From: Providencia vermicola
GTDB taxonomy: Bacteria > Pseudomonadota > Gammaproteobacteria > Enterobacterales > Enterobacteriaceae
Direction of reading: 5' to 3'
DNA: 64,000 nt
NCBI RefSeq assembly: GCF_020381325.1
Contig: NZ_JAGSPI010000010.1
Span: 124,001 to 188,000, forward strand
Under the pieces are notes generated by a model. It was not told the origin of the DNA, searched no databases, and saw only the letters and a list, made by a program, of their open reading frames with translations. Of the stretch, positions 1 to 10,474 are shown one piece after another; positions within the stretch are counted from its first letter, which is position 1, and each line of letters starts with the position of its first letter. The position numbers and the translations under genes are program-made.

Positions 1-50
1 AGATTTGCTAATCTTAAGCCCAATGGTTGGAACGAAAAGGAGTGAGGCGC

Positions 51-1253
51 TTGTTACATACATTATTAAATGAATTTCGCACCTCAAAAAATTCAAAAAC
101 ACAAAAACTGAAAGTGCTTTACCGATTAATTCTCAATCATGGGCCAATTCGAGCCGAGATGCTCGCTACACTCGCGAGTATGAAGCCAGCCACCTGTGCC
201 AGGCTGCTAGATGAGCTGAGTAAATGCCAATTAATTTCAACCTCTGAGCTGGGTGAATCCACAGGAGGACGTAAGCCCATTTTGTACAGTATCAACCCTG
301 CGGATGGTTACCTTGTTGGTATTGAAATGAGTGATATCTATTCCACCATTGTTTTACAAAACCTAAAACTTGAAATTCTAGGGATGGTGAAAGTCAAATA
401 TGAGCACTTAGAAACGGCTGAGAACATGCTTGACCATCTGCTTGGTAAAGTCGATTCACTACTTGCTGAACATCAACTTAGCCTAGAAAATCTGCTCGGT
501 ATCGGCATTGCTATCGACCATATTTTAGAGCGTGACAAGCTCCCTTATCATCAATACAACTCGCGCATTAAAGGACTCTACGACTACATTACCCAAAAAG
601 TACCGTGCTTTGTGCTACTGGGAAGCGGGATCAGTTTTGCCGCATTTGCCGAATACCGATTACGTTATACGTCTGATAGCCAACGATTTTTATTTACCAC
701 TTGCGACACGGACATTCGCAGCTGCACGATCATCAATAATCATTACGCACCCGCACCAATTAGCACTGCGCAGGCATTTGGCCATACAACGATTGATATT
801 AATGGGCAACGCTGTGAATGTGGCTCGTTTGGCTGTTTAAAGCAGTACAGTTCGTTATCCGCCATAAAATCTCGGGTGATCCAACAGCTCAGATTAGGTA
901 AAAACTCGGTCATTAATGATCTTGTTAATAATGAAGCCGATATTAACTACCACACAATTTTCCAAGCGCTGACATTAAACGACACCATTTGTCTCGAAGC
1001 TCTTGAAGAAGCAGCTTATTATTATGGAATCGCTATCGCGAATGCTATTTTAACCACTCAAGCAGATGTCGTTGTTTGTGGTGGAACCTTAACACCCAAA
1101 AATCACTTCTTTGAAATGACGAAAAAATCTATTGAAGAAAAATTAGCCGCCTTTCCCCATATCCAAACACGTATTTATGCAGCCAATGACTCTTATGAAA
1201 TTGTCGCACAGGGTGCAGGGGGGATGGTAATGGAAAATTACCTTTCAGATTAA
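51..1253 (+). CDS. ROK family transcriptional regulator (NagC/Mlc-like)
   Basis: This is a 400-residue protein with an N-terminal winged helix (about residues 15-75) followed by a ROK sugar-kinase-like domain. The ROK zinc-binding motif is visible as CECGSFGC near residue 260. The usual N-terminal phosphate-binding signature of ROK kinases is not recognisable (the equivalent stretch reads GIEMSDIYST), as expected for a ROK repressor without kinase activity. The frame opens after a stop at 15-17 and offers TTG27, GTG42 and TTG51. AAGGAG at 37-42 sits 8 nt before TTG51, so I chose that start. The family senses sugars or sugar phosphates; the ligand and targets here are unknown. thiM follows after 77 bp and may be unrelated in function. 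Confidence 0.8.
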   Translation: MLHTLLNEFRTSKNSKTQKLKVLYRLILNHGPIRAEMLATLASMKPATCARLLDELSKCQLISTSELGESTGGRKPILYSINPADGYLVGIEMSDIYSTIVLQNLKLEILGMVKVKYEHLETAENMLDHLLGKVDSLLAEHQLSLENLLGIGIAIDHILERDKLPYHQYNSRIKGLYDYITQKVPCFVLLGSGISFAAFAEYRLRYTSDSQRFLFTTCDTDIRSCTIINNHYAPAPISTAQAFGHTTIDINGQRCECGSFGCLKQYSSLSAIKSRVIQQLRLGKNSVINDLVNNEADINYHTIFQALTLNDTICLEALEEAAYYYGIAIANAILTTQADVVVCGGTLTPKNHFFEMTKKSIEEKLAAFPHIQTRIYAANDSYEIVAQGAGGMVMENYLSD

Positions 1254-1330
1254 CGACTTCTTTCATTAAAAGGGATAGAGTGTAGAATAAATCCACTATT
1301 TTATACTCTATTATGCAGAATGAGGGGATC

Positions 1331-2110
1331 ATGACCGAATTTGAACATATCAACGATGCTGTAAGATCACAGATATTACAGCAACTTCACAGCACATCCC
1401 CTCTCGTTCACTGCATGACTAATGATGTCGTTCAAACCTTTACCGCAAATGTCCTATTAGCGCTAGGCTGTTCCCCCGCGATGGTCATTGAACTCGAAGA
1501 AGCCGAGCAATTTGCAACTATGGCAAATAGCCTATTAATCAATGTCGGCACACTCACGGCGGATAGGCAACAAGCCATGAAATACGCTGTACACAGTGCA
1601 AATACCGCAGGAACGCCTTGGGTTCTTGACCCTGTTGCCGTTGGTGCTTTAACTTTTCGTACCCATTTTTGCCATGAGCTTCTTGGCCTTAAACCTGCTG
1701 CAATTCGGGGCAATGCATCCGAAATTATGGCATTAGCAGGTAACAGTCTCGGTGGCCGGGGAGTCGACTCTCTAAACTCCACTGATGATGCCCTTCCTGC
1801 AGCACAATCACTAGCCAAACAAGCAAACACGATTGTCGCCATCAGTGGTGAAATTGATTATGTCACTGATGGCAAACGCACCATTGCAATCGAAGGTGGG
1901 GATATTTTAATGACTCGCGTAGTTGGAACGGGATGCGCACTATCCGCTGTCGTTGCCGCTAGCTGTGCGCTATCTGGTGATAGGCTACAACATGTTGCAA
2001 CCGCTTGTACACTAATGAAGCTGGCAGGGGAAACAGCGACACAGCGCTGTCGCGGTACCGGTAGCTTTATCCCAGAGTTTTTAGATGCACTTTATCAATT
2101 AAATCCATAA
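1331..2110 (+). CDS. thiM: Hydroxyethylthiazole kinase ThiM
   Basis: This 259-residue enzyme phosphorylates 4-methyl-5-(2-hydroxyethyl)thiazole in the thiamine salvage pathway. The protein follows E. coli ThiM closely: the substrate-binding segment [20 protein letters not shown] near the N-terminus, [11 protein letters not shown], the RGNASEI loop and the catalytic glycine-rich [12 protein letters not shown]. An upstream in-frame ATG at 1313 would add six residues; GAGGGG at 1322-1327 places the start at 1331. thiD, which often accompanies thiM, is absent, and I see no TPP riboswitch in the short leader. It is convergent with the WaaY-like gene. Confidence 0.93.
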   Translation: MTEFEHINDAVRSQILQQLHSTSPLVHCMTNDVVQTFTANVLLALGCSPAMVIELEEAEQFATMANSLLINVGTLTADRQQAMKYAVHSANTAGTPWVLDPVAVGALTFRTHFCHELLGLKPAAIRGNASEIMALAGNSLGGRGVDSLNSTDDALPAAQSLAKQANTIVAISGEIDYVTDGKRTIAIEGGDILMTRVVGTGCALSAVVAASCALSGDRLQHVATACTLMKLAGETATQRCRGTGSFIPEFLDALYQLNP

Positions 2111-2138
2111 ATTCACCAATAAGAAAACTTAATTAAGT

Positions 2139-2843
2139 CTATAACCGAGTTTTCTTACCTCGTAATTTTCTAGACCAATGCCGAAAGTTATCCCTAAAAC
2201 GAATAAACCGATAAGCCCCGTTTTTTTTGTCTGGCTCAATACCATAAAAACGTTTTAAGGCGATTAAGTCATTTGCTTTACATATGGTTAAATTTCCGTA
2301 ATCAGACAAATCAATCACTTTCAGTCCCTTCTCTGTCAAGACAAAGTTTCCTGCATGAATATCATTAGAAGATAAACCATAGCGATGAAGTTGGTCGATA
2401 ACCGATTTCATTTCAGCATAATAAGGCGTTAGCTCATCCAGTTCTGACAGGACAGTTCCTTCAACATATTCAGCAATAATCCACGTTTCAACTGATTCGC
2501 GGCATTGCATTTTTTCTGCCACAAAATAGATGTCATTTGTAACAGTGCAGCCCTGATTTTGTGCGGAGACTAAACGCGTTAATAAACGTGAATAAAATGG
2601 GCCAGATAACATACGCATCACTCGTTTTTCAATGCGTTTATCCCGCTCTTTTTCACATTTGATAATATAATTTTTGCCATTTAGTTGAATACGTTCGACA
2701 CTTCGTTCTGCATTTCCACTGCCTAAATCTTTACCGACAATTCGTCCATCAATATAGTCAGTCATGACTTGCCAAAAATCAATTTCACCTGTTTTTTGGT
2801 AAGTTATGAAGTCGCCTCTTTGTTTTTTTATAATTTTTTGCAT
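2139..2843 (-). CDS. waaY: LPS core heptose(II) kinase-like protein (WaaY/RfaY family)
   Basis: This 234-residue protein resembles WaaY (RfaY), which phosphorylates heptose II of the lipopolysaccharide inner core in the cytoplasm. It has a small-kinase architecture: the Brenner-type catalytic segment NDIHAGNF is followed by VIDLSDYG, the DFG-like metal site, at about residues 160-185. The longer frame begins at a TTG at 2864; I prefer ATG2843 (MQKIIKK), although neither has a strong Shine-Dalgarno site. The next genes on the same strand make UDP-glucuronate derivatives, supporting an envelope role. The assignment to the family is good; the exact phosphorylation site is inference. Confidence 0.75.
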   Translation of the reverse strand: MQKIIKKQRGDFITYQKTGEIDFWQVMTDYIDGRIVGKDLGSGNAERSVERIQLNGKNYIIKCEKERDKRIEKRVMRMLSGPFYSRLLTRLVSAQNQGCTVTNDIYFVAEKMQCRESVETWIIAEYVEGTVLSELDELTPYYAEMKSVIDQLHRYGLSSNDIHAGNFVLTEKGLKVIDLSDYGNLTICKANDLIALKRFYGIEPDKKNGAYRFIRFRDNFRHWSRKLRGKKTRL

Positions 2844-2994
2844 GACAAAACGCCCGCTTTTCAATCAATCAGCGGATGCTAACAAATGAAAAAAGACATT
2901 TCTTAGCGATTCTTGCAAAAATAGTTCAAAAATAAAGAAGTTGTGGAATACCGCACAAAACGAGCGGTTTTTAGGAAAGAAAAGGTGAGAAATA

Positions 2995-3013
2995 GGCTGG
3001 CAAACTGCCAACC
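2995..3013 (-). terminator. Possible hairpin terminator after ugd
   Basis: The arms GGCTGGCA and TGCCAACC around AAC form an 8-bp stem (one G-U pair on RNA) just downstream of the ugd stop on the minus strand. The following sequence is only weakly U-rich, so termination may be inefficient. Confidence 0.45.
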
Positions 3014-3031
3014 CATTCTTACTATTAATAT

Positions 3032-4198
3032 TTAGTCATTACCAAATAAATCACGAGTATAGACTTTATCGGCCACATCTTCGATTTCAGGCACCATACG
3101 GTTGGCTAAGATGATGTCGCACTGGGCTTTAAATTCCGCTAAGTCATTGACCACTTTTGAGCGGAAAAACTCGGTTTCTTTCATGACAGGCTCATACACC
3201 ACCACTTCAATACCTTTGGCTTTGATGCGCTTCATGATGCCCTGCACCGCAGAGGCACGGAAGTTATCTGAACCCGCTTTCATCACTAAGCGATAAACCC
3301 CCACTTTACGTGGCGCTTTAGCAATAATTGCGTCCGAAATGAAATCCTTACGGGTACGGTTGGATTCGACAATCGCGTTAATTAGGTTATTCGGGACGTC
3401 ATCGTAGTTGGCGAGCAATTGCTTGGTGTCTTTCGGTAAACAATAACCGCCGTAACCGAATGATGGGTTATTATAATGGCTGCCAATGCGTGGGTCTAAG
3501 GAGACTCCCTCAATAATTTGGCGTGCATTTAAACCACGGCTTTCTGCGTAAGTATCCAGCTCATTAAAATACGCGACGCGCATTGCTAAGTAAGTGTTAG
3601 CGAACAGTTTAATGGCTTCGGCTTCGGTTCCATCCGTGAATAACACGGGAACGTCTTTTTTGATGGCACCTTCAAGCAGCAAATCCGCAAAAATTTGCGC
3701 GCGCTCAGAACGCTCACCGACCACAATACGGGACGGATGCAAGTTATCCCACAATGCACGGCCTTCACGTAGAAATTCGGGGGAGAAAATCACGTTGGTG
3801 TAGCCAAATTCTTCCCGTAAACGTGCGGTAAACCCGACAGGAATGGTCGATTTTACGATAATCGTGGCAGTTGGGTTGATTTCATTCACATCGTGAATAA
3901 CCGATTCCACCGATTTGGTATTGAAATAGTTGGTTTTTGGGTCGTAGTCTGTTGGCGTCGCAACAATCACGTACTGCGCCCCCGTATAAGCGTCCACTTT
4001 ATCTTCCGTGGCGCGGAAATTCAGTGTTTTTTCCGTTAAAAACTGTTCAATCTCCGTGTCGACAATCGGTGATTGGTGGTTGTTCAACATCGCCACTTTT
4101 TCGGGAATGATATCCACCGCAACCACTTCGTGGTGTTGTGACAGTAACATGGCGTTAGATAGACCGACGTAGCCGGTTCCTGCGATTGCTATTTTCAA
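3032..4198 (-). CDS. ugd: UDP-glucose 6-dehydrogenase
   Basis: This 388-residue enzyme oxidises UDP-glucose to UDP-glucuronate with two NAD+. The N-terminal Rossmann motif is [10 protein letters not shown] (residues 7-16), and the active-site cysteine lies in [15 protein letters not shown] near residue 255. The length and the ending fit the short enterobacterial Ugd class (E. coli Ugd has 388 residues). It lies 44 bp downstream of the epimerase gene on the same strand, probably co-transcribed, and would supply its substrate. UDP-glucuronate feeds capsule, O-antigen uronic acids and the L-Ara4N lipid A modification. Confidence 0.95.
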   Translation of the reverse strand: MKIAIAGTGYVGLSNAMLLSQHHEVVAVDIIPEKVAMLNNHQSPIVDTEIEQFLTEKTLNFRATEDKVDAYTGAQYVIVATPTDYDPKTNYFNTKSVESVIHDVNEINPTATIIVKSTIPVGFTARLREEFGYTNVIFSPEFLREGRALWDNLHPSRIVVGERSERAQIFADLLLEGAIKKDVPVLFTDGTEAEAIKLFANTYLAMRVAYFNELDTYAESRGLNARQIIEGVSLDPRIGSHYNNPSFGYGGYCLPKDTKQLLANYDDVPNNLINAIVESNRTRKDFISDAIIAKAPRKVGVYRLVMKAGSDNFRASAVQGIMKRIKAKGIEVVVYEPVMKETEFFRSKVVNDLAEFKAQCDIILANRMVPEIEDVADKVYTRDLFGND

Positions 4199-4242
4199 AC
4201 TTGCCTCTCAAATCCTGCTACGGATATTACAGGTTGTTGATA

Positions 4243-5244
4243 TTATTGATGGTAATAAGAACGATACCAATCAACAAACGCCTGAACACCCTGTTCAATA
4301 GAAACCTGTGGGCGATAACCTGTTACATTAAACAGGTCTTCAGTATCTGCCCAAGTTGTGTATACATCCCCAGCTTGCATCGGTAAAAAGTTTTTAATTG
4401 CTTCTTTTCCAAGGGCTTTTTCTAACGCAGAAATAAACTCAATCAGCTTAACTGGCTGTCCATTACCAATATTATAGATACGATACGGTGCGCTGCTTTG
4501 CGCTGGCGATGCTGAATGATTGTTTGGGTCTGCTTGAGGGATTATATCGGAAATTCGTATCACCCCTTCGACAATATCATCAACAAAAGTGAAATCGCGG
4601 CTCAGATTGCCGTTATTATAAACATCAATAGGTTCGCCCGCTAAAATAGCTTTAGTAAATTTAAATAATGCCATATCAGGACGCCCCCATGGCCCATACA
4701 CCGTAAAGAAGCGCAAACCTGTTGTTGGCAACTGATATAAGTGTGAATAGGAATGGGACATTAATTCATTGGCTTTCTTTGTTGCAGCATACAATGAAAT
4801 GGGGTGATCTGTAGGCATGTCTGTGGTAAATGGCGCACTATCCGTCACACCGTACACAGAACTAGAAGAAGCATACACCAGATGCTTCACTTTCGCTTGA
4901 CGGCAGCCTTCTAAAATCGACAAATGCCCAGTTAAGTTACTATCCGCGTAAGCAAATGGATTTTCTAACGAGTAACGCACACCGGCTTGAGCGGCAAGAT
5001 GGATCACTCGGTCAAACTGCTCTTGGGTGCATAGTACTCTGACCGTTTCACGATCCGTCAAATCAAGGTGAATAAAGCGGAATAAGGGATGCTGCTCTAA
5101 TAAATGTAAACGAGATTGTTTAAGACCCTGATCGTAATAGGCATTTAGGTTATCAATTCCAACAACTTCATGCCCATTTTCTAATAAGCGCTGACACAAT
5201 CTAAAACCAATAAAACCTGCACTTCCCGTGACCAAGTATTTCAT
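4243..5244 (-). CDS. NAD-dependent epimerase, UDP-glucuronate 4-epimerase type
   Basis: This is a 333-residue extended short-chain dehydrogenase. It shows the Rossmann motif TGSAGFIG at residues 6-13 and the catalytic SSSSVYG and YAATKKANE (Tyr and Lys) near residues 125-160. The segments LAAQAGVRYSLENP and FFTVYGPWGRPDMA are typical of UDP-glucuronate 4-epimerases, which make UDP-galacturonate. It lies directly upstream of ugd, so the pair would run UDP-glucose to UDP-glucuronate to UDP-galacturonate. Related family members act on other UDP-sugars, so substrate is inferred from family features and context. Confidence 0.85.
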   Translation of the reverse strand: MKYLVTGSAGFIGFRLCQRLLENGHEVVGIDNLNAYYDQGLKQSRLHLLEQHPLFRFIHLDLTDRETVRVLCTQEQFDRVIHLAAQAGVRYSLENPFAYADSNLTGHLSILEGCRQAKVKHLVYASSSSVYGVTDSAPFTTDMPTDHPISLYAATKKANELMSHSYSHLYQLPTTGLRFFTVYGPWGRPDMALFKFTKAILAGEPIDVYNNGNLSRDFTFVDDIVEGVIRISDIIPQADPNNHSASPAQSSAPYRIYNIGNGQPVKLIEFISALEKALGKEAIKNFLPMQAGDVYTTWADTEDLFNVTGYRPQVSIEQGVQAFVDWYRSYYHQ

Positions 5245-5427
5245 ATTTATCGTCTTCTAGCATTAAACCATTCATAAAGCTCAAAAGAGCACCAAGTTCC
5301 ACAGAAAAAATTAACTTAATTTAAGACAAAAAAAACAGTGGATGGTTTTATGGTTAGAATAATAATGTGTAAAAAAACGGTGAATTTTAAGGAAGTATTA
5401 AGATTTCAAAAATCGACATAAAAGAAA

Positions 5428-5453
5428 GCCGCAAGTTTGCTACAACCTGCGGC
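5428..5453 (-). terminator. Rho-independent terminator of the phosphoglycerol transferase gene
   Basis: The arms GCCGCAAGTT and AACCTGCGGC (one mismatch) enclose a short loop. On the minus strand the stem is followed by TTTCTTTT. It lies 17 bp beyond the stop of the 5470-7125 gene. Confidence 0.75.
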
Positions 5454-5469
5454 CAATCATCACAATTTA

Positions 5470-7125
5470 TTAAGTCCCGTTTTTATCTGCCGCTTCCAAT
5501 GTGCGATAAAGGTAATTACGGTAACTATCTAACAGTTTTTGGTCCTCACAATCATTGAGTTTGCCATCACATAAATGACGCATTTTGATATTTGCTTCAT
5601 AGAATGGGGAAATCTTTAGGTTTGCTCTTTCCAGCAAAATTCCACCCAAGAATGAAATATCGGTTAATTTCCCTGTTTTGATTGCAGTACCTGATTTTAA
5701 ATTGTCCCGCAATGTAAATTGCGTTAAATACGCAGGGGATGAAAATGGTGAATCGTACTGATTTAGGCTAATACCTGGTTGATGGTCACCAAAATATAAA
5801 AACATTAACGGGCGGTCGCGCTTATCAATAAACTCAGCGAAATCTCGCATTGCGCCATCAGATGCGGTAATTTTTTCCATATAATGGCTAAATTCACCAG
5901 CAGCATCTTTATGTTTAATTTTATCTTTTATACCGAAATCATCACTGTGTGTTTCTTTATAGGGTCCATGTTCATACATGGTCAAAGAGAAGATAAAAAC
6001 TGGCTTATCCGTCTCTTTTGCTAAGATTTCTTTGACGTATTTCAGCATGTCGTCCGTACTAATAGTCCACAGATTATCTTGTAATTTTCCTGGGTACCCG
6101 AATTCCTGCGGCTGAATAATTCTATCCACACCTAATGTTTCGTATGCATGTCCCGAATGATAAGCCCCTTTATTAAATGGCGTCAGCACAACGGTATAAT
6201 AACCATTAGCTTTCATTTCTTTAAATAAGCTATTTTTCAGGTTATCAACAATAAAGTAAAACACCCCACTTTTTTGTGCCCCAAAATCATCACTATTTAG
6301 CCCTGTTAATGCTGAAAACTCAGATAACCAAGTGCCACCACCAAAGGTTTGGACTCGCATTTGACTATGGGCAGTGACCCCTGCATCTTGCTGGAACATA
6401 AATAAATTAGGGAGTTTAGTGCCTTCTGGCAAATCATAAATATGCGGGTCAACTGTTGATTCTTGCAGTAATAAAACAATATCTGGTTTTTCTGATGGTG
6501 TATCATTTTTCAATGATACTGTTGCTGCTTTTTCAATAAAATAATCCGCAGAGCCTGAAAATACAGGTGAATGATAAGTGGAATTTTTTGCAGACATAAT
6601 AATGTTGGTGACTGTTCCACGGCCTTTTGGCAACGTTTGTGACCACCGATCATAATAATGGGCACTTGCAAAATTAATGGCAAAATAGCCCACCACAACT
6701 AATAGCACACCGATAATACGTGGAACTCGTGATTGGCTTGGCTTAATTAAACGCCAACTAATGATGCCATTAACTACCAATAAAATGAGTAGCCCAACTA
6801 ATGCGACGCCAGCTAACCAATAATGGCTTAATGTGCCCATATTGGAAGTGTCGGTCATGATGTTAATATCGGTAAAAAAAAGCTGTTCTTTGTAGTAATG
6901 GACCTTTAGCTGATTTAGGAATTTTATGATAATGAACAGAGTACTGGTGATGACAACAGAAAATAACCAACGAGCTGTTAATACCATTAAAATACCGAAC
7001 AAAACGGCATATACACTGACCGATATAAGTGCGGGATAAATCACGCTACTTTTCTCAAATACCAAGAAAAGAGAGCCAATAAAAATCAATGCCAGATAAA
7101 AGCCTGCAAATAACTTTTTCTTCAT
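5470..7125 (-). CDS. LTA synthase family phosphoglycerol/phosphoethanolamine transferase
   Basis: This 551-residue inner-membrane protein has about five N-terminal transmembrane segments and a periplasmic sulfatase-fold domain from about residue 210. Family landmarks visible are the metal-site Glu in VLLLQEST, the nucleophile-type Thr in FGGGTWLSE (compare GKTSDSE in LtaS), and the metal-binding FGDHQP near residue 450. Family members move glycerol phosphate or phosphoethanolamine from a lipid to glycans at the cell surface. In a Gram-negative the acceptor could be LPS core, capsule or periplasmic glucan; the neighbours waaY, ugd and the epimerase favour an envelope polysaccharide. The open frame starts at a GTG at 7137; ATG7125 is preferred. 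Confidence 0.8.
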   Translation of the reverse strand: MKKKLFAGFYLALIFIGSLFLVFEKSSVIYPALISVSVYAVLFGILMVLTARWLFSVVITSTLFIIIKFLNQLKVHYYKEQLFFTDINIMTDTSNMGTLSHYWLAGVALVGLLILLVVNGIISWRLIKPSQSRVPRIIGVLLVVVGYFAINFASAHYYDRWSQTLPKGRGTVTNIIMSAKNSTYHSPVFSGSADYFIEKAATVSLKNDTPSEKPDIVLLLQESTVDPHIYDLPEGTKLPNLFMFQQDAGVTAHSQMRVQTFGGGTWLSEFSALTGLNSDDFGAQKSGVFYFIVDNLKNSLFKEMKANGYYTVVLTPFNKGAYHSGHAYETLGVDRIIQPQEFGYPGKLQDNLWTISTDDMLKYVKEILAKETDKPVFIFSLTMYEHGPYKETHSDDFGIKDKIKHKDAAGEFSHYMEKITASDGAMRDFAEFIDKRDRPLMFLYFGDHQPGISLNQYDSPFSSPAYLTQFTLRDNLKSGTAIKTGKLTDISFLGGILLERANLKISPFYEANIKMRHLCDGKLNDCEDQKLLDSYRNYLYRTLEAADKNGT

Positions 7126-7195
7126 CAGTTTTACCACAAGTTTAATATGATAGGTTTGCTATGGGGTACTACTATAGCGGATCGAAACACTCTAT

Positions 7196-9064
7196 TTATT
7201 CAACGAAAATGCCTTTATCTCGTAAATAGTGCCCATCGCCTTTGCGACGAGTAAAACCGCTTTTATCAAAAAACTCAAGAATTTGTATCGCAAGTTTTCG
7301 ACCAATCCCTAACTCATTACGAAAATCAGCAGCAAAAATGACGTCATTTTCCAAACAATGGCGGCGGATTAGTGATGCAAAATGATTAATTTGCTCATGG
7401 CTATAGTAACGATCACGCACGATAGCGGTGATTAACCCCATTTGAGCCGCTTTTTTGAGCACTCGGCGCATAGTCTCTTCTTCATGCCCAGTTTCTACCG
7501 CTAAATCACGTACCCACCATGCCTCATTGCGTGTCAATAAAGGGAAAATTTGTTGCCAAATCACTTCCTGCTGGGCATCAAAAATCAGTCCATGCTGCGG
7601 CATATGCAACCAACCGCGCGTTTGCTTAATCGTTCCATTTTCAATCAAGTCATTGATTAATTTGAAAACTAACGCATCACTCATTGAAGGCAGTGCCATA
7701 CGTTTTAAACGCGCTTTTCCAACGCCTATTTGGTCGCTATGTACTTCATTAAATTTTTCAAGCGTTTGAATTAATCGGTCTTTCGCAGTTTGTGCTTTAA
7801 ACGCAGAGAGAACGCTATTCCCAACATGTTCTGCATCCGTTTGCACCAATATGCTTTCAAGTACATCACCTGTTAACTGCCTAGCCCAACCATAGTCTTG
7901 TAGGTCTAATTCACCTTGAGGAAGTTGCAGCTTGAAATGCGTTAGCTCATCACCTTCTTTCGATAATAAAGCTAACCAATCTAAAAATTCTGGAAGGCGC
8001 TTTCCTCGACGAGGAGAGGTTAATCTGAGCACTCTAGCCCCTCCTAATGTTTGGCGGGCACTGATATCTCGAATAATCAATCGGTCATTATCAGCTAACC
8101 ATAATGGGGTATCTAAAATTAACTCGGCAAGAACAGGGGTTTCACCTTGCTCAACCAATAAAGAAACTCGCCCAGTGATATGACTTGCACCATGGTATAA
8201 GTGGACAGGCTGCCAATGCTTAATGAGCGAGTCACACTCCAGTTCAACAATCACACGATTAGCGATAAATGCAGGTTTTTCAGCCAGTAACCAATCACCT
8301 CGGGTGATATCTTCTTTATCAATATCACCTGAAAGATTTAATGCAACACGGTCACCCGCCTGTGCAAAATCTGCAGGTTGATTTTGCCGATGGATTCCCC
8401 TAACGCGCACTTGCTTATCTGCACCTGTCACCCACAATGAACCGCCAACTTGAACCTGGCCTGCAAGGGCCGTTCCTGTCACAACAATCCCTGCGCCTTT
8501 AACATGGAAAACACGGTCTATCGCTAAACGAAAACGACGTTGTAAATTTCCATGTGTTCCACTTTGCTGATGTAACTGCTGCAAATATTCGCGTAATGCA
8601 TCAATACCACGTCCATCTAAGGTCGAGGTGATAAACAAAGTCGCATTAGGCCAACCTTGTTGAGATAATTCAGATTTAACCTGTTCAGCCACCTGTTCAA
8701 TACGTAAATCATCAGCGCGGTCTGCTTTCGTTAAAATAACTGTGATATTTTGGCAACCTGCAAGCCTTAAAATAGACAAGTGTTCAAGAGTTTGCGCCAT
8801 CACGCCATCATCACACGCCACGACAAGTAGTGCATGATTAATCCCGCCGATTCCCGCCAACATATTAGCTAAGAACTTTTCATGCCCTGGAACATCAATA
8901 AAACCAATAGCACTACCATCACGTTGAGGCCAATAGGCATAGCCCAAATCGATAGTCATCCCACGCTTTTTCTCTTCAGGAAGATGCGCAGTATTTACAC
9001 CTGTAATTAGTTGAATTAATGATGTTTTCCCATGATCAACATGGCCTGCAGTTGCGAAAATCAT
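7196..9064 (-). CDS. selB: Selenocysteine-specific elongation factor SelB
   Basis: This 622-residue GTPase carries selenocysteinyl-tRNA(Sec) to UGA codons marked by a SECIS hairpin. The GTPase motifs are [10 protein letters not shown] (residues 7-16), DVPGHEKF near 60 and TKAD near 110. They are followed by EF-Tu-like beta-barrel domains and C-terminal winged-helix repeats (about residues 370-620) that bind SECIS RNA. Length matches E. coli SelB (614). Its ATG overlaps the selA stop by 4 nt, so translation is coupled. The client fdoG, with its UGA codon, is 14 kb away in the same window. Confidence 0.97.
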   Translation of the reverse strand: MIFATAGHVDHGKTSLIQLITGVNTAHLPEEKKRGMTIDLGYAYWPQRDGSAIGFIDVPGHEKFLANMLAGIGGINHALLVVACDDGVMAQTLEHLSILRLAGCQNITVILTKADRADDLRIEQVAEQVKSELSQQGWPNATLFITSTLDGRGIDALREYLQQLHQQSGTHGNLQRRFRLAIDRVFHVKGAGIVVTGTALAGQVQVGGSLWVTGADKQVRVRGIHRQNQPADFAQAGDRVALNLSGDIDKEDITRGDWLLAEKPAFIANRVIVELECDSLIKHWQPVHLYHGASHITGRVSLLVEQGETPVLAELILDTPLWLADNDRLIIRDISARQTLGGARVLRLTSPRRGKRLPEFLDWLALLSKEGDELTHFKLQLPQGELDLQDYGWARQLTGDVLESILVQTDAEHVGNSVLSAFKAQTAKDRLIQTLEKFNEVHSDQIGVGKARLKRMALPSMSDALVFKLINDLIENGTIKQTRGWLHMPQHGLIFDAQQEVIWQQIFPLLTRNEAWWVRDLAVETGHEEETMRRVLKKAAQMGLITAIVRDRYYSHEQINHFASLIRRHCLENDVIFAADFRNELGIGRKLAIQILEFFDKSGFTRRKGDGHYLRDKGIFVE

Positions 9065-10452
9065 GAAAGTAAAACCTGTAATAGTGCATGTTCATCATCG
9101 AGGCAGCGCAAATCTAGCCACAGTTTCCCATCTTTCATTCGTCCAATCACAGGTTCAGATAATTGGCGCCAATGAGACGCTAACTGCTCCAATGTACCGC
9201 CTTTACCATTGAGAGGCGCAAAGGTAATCGCAAAGCTTGGCAATCTATCAATAGGTAATGAACCACTACCAATTTGTGACAAGCAAGGTTCAATTTCAAC
9301 GATAAACTTGTCACCATAGAATGCCTGTAAAGCCACTAACACATTATCTGCACCACGACGAATTGTCTCAGGGTCACGCGTTAACCAACGTAATGTCGGT
9401 AAATCATTGGCCAGTTTTTCAGGAGTAAGATAGAGCTTTAATGTCGCTTCCAGTGCCGCTAGCGTCATTTTGTCGACCCGTAAAGCACGTTTTAATGGGT
9501 GTTTTTGTATAGCATCAATCCATTTTTTCTTCCCAAGAATGATCCCTGCTTGTGGGCCTCCTAGCAGTTTATCTCCTGAAATAGAAACCAAATCAATACC
9601 TTGAGCGAGATAAGTATGAGGCATAGGCTCCGCAGGCAAACCGTATGCCGTCATATCAATCATGGAGCCACTGCCTAAATCAATCGCTGTGGGAAGCTGG
9701 TATTTTTTTCCTAACTCAGCCAGTTCATGGCCTTCAACCTCAGCGGTGAAGCCTTCAATGCTATAGTTACTGGTATGCACCTTCATTAATAGTGCGGTGT
9801 GCTCATTAATCGCATTTTCGTAATCACGTAAGTGAGTGCGATTAGTGGTACCCACTTCAACCAGTTGACAACCCGCTTGAGACATTACATCTGGCACACG
9901 AAAAGCACCGCCAATTTCAACCAACTCGCCGCGAGAAACAATCACTTGCTGACCATTTGCCACCGTTGCAAGCAACAATAAGACTGCTGCGGCATTGTTA
10001 TTTACAATACAAGCATCCTCTGCGCCCGTGAGTTCGCAAAGTAAGTCTGCAATTGCGCGATCCCGATGACCACGCATTGCGCCATCAAGAGAATATTCTA
10101 ATGTGACAGATGAACTCATCGCTTTGCTAACTGCATCAATCGCTGTTTTGGACATCACCGCTCGCCCAAGATTGGTATGCAAAACCGTTCCCGTTAGATT
10201 AAAGACATTTTTTAATGCACTTTGGCCTAATTCATCGTGGCGTTTAGCAAGCTCTTTTAGCCAGTCAATATGCCAATCTGGTAGCTGTCCCTGCTGAGAG
10301 ATACACTTTCGCGCTTGTTCCTGCATTTCACGTAAACACGTGGTGACCCAATGCAACCCCGACTGTTCAACCAATATTTGCACTTCATCAAGCTGCAATA
10401 GTTTGTCAACTGAGGGTAATTGTCGATATAACGCTAAGTTTGCTTCCACCAT
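9061..10452 (-). CDS. selA: L-seryl-tRNA(Sec) selenium transferase SelA
   Basis: This 463-residue PLP enzyme converts seryl-tRNA(Sec) to selenocysteinyl-tRNA(Sec) using selenophosphate. The PLP lysine motif [14 protein letters not shown] is present near residue 295, together with [16 protein letters not shown] and [13 protein letters not shown] in the N-terminal half. An in-frame GTG at 10458 could add two residues; ATG10452 follows AAGAGAA and gives exactly the E. coli length. It sits 22 bp downstream of fdhE and overlaps selB by 4 nt, forming an fdhE-selA-selB run. selC and selD are not in the window. Confidence 0.97.
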   Translation of the reverse strand: MVEANLALYRQLPSVDKLLQLDEVQILVEQSGLHWVTTCLREMQEQARKCISQQGQLPDWHIDWLKELAKRHDELGQSALKNVFNLTGTVLHTNLGRAVMSKTAIDAVSKAMSSSVTLEYSLDGAMRGHRDRAIADLLCELTGAEDACIVNNNAAAVLLLLATVANGQQVIVSRGELVEIGGAFRVPDVMSQAGCQLVEVGTTNRTHLRDYENAINEHTALLMKVHTSNYSIEGFTAEVEGHELAELGKKYQLPTAIDLGSGSMIDMTAYGLPAEPMPHTYLAQGIDLVSISGDKLLGGPQAGIILGKKKWIDAIQKHPLKRALRVDKMTLAALEATLKLYLTPEKLANDLPTLRWLTRDPETIRRGADNVLVALQAFYGDKFIVEIEPCLSQIGSGSLPIDRLPSFAITFAPLNGKGGTLEQLASHWRQLSEPVIGRMKDGKLWLDLRCLDDEHALLQVLLS

Positions 10453-10474
10453 AGTCACTATTCTCTTTTACAAC

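Noticed and set aside
1254-1330. TPP riboswitch before thiM
   Set aside because: The 77-bp leader lacks the CUGAGA and ACCUGA-type conserved segments and is too short.
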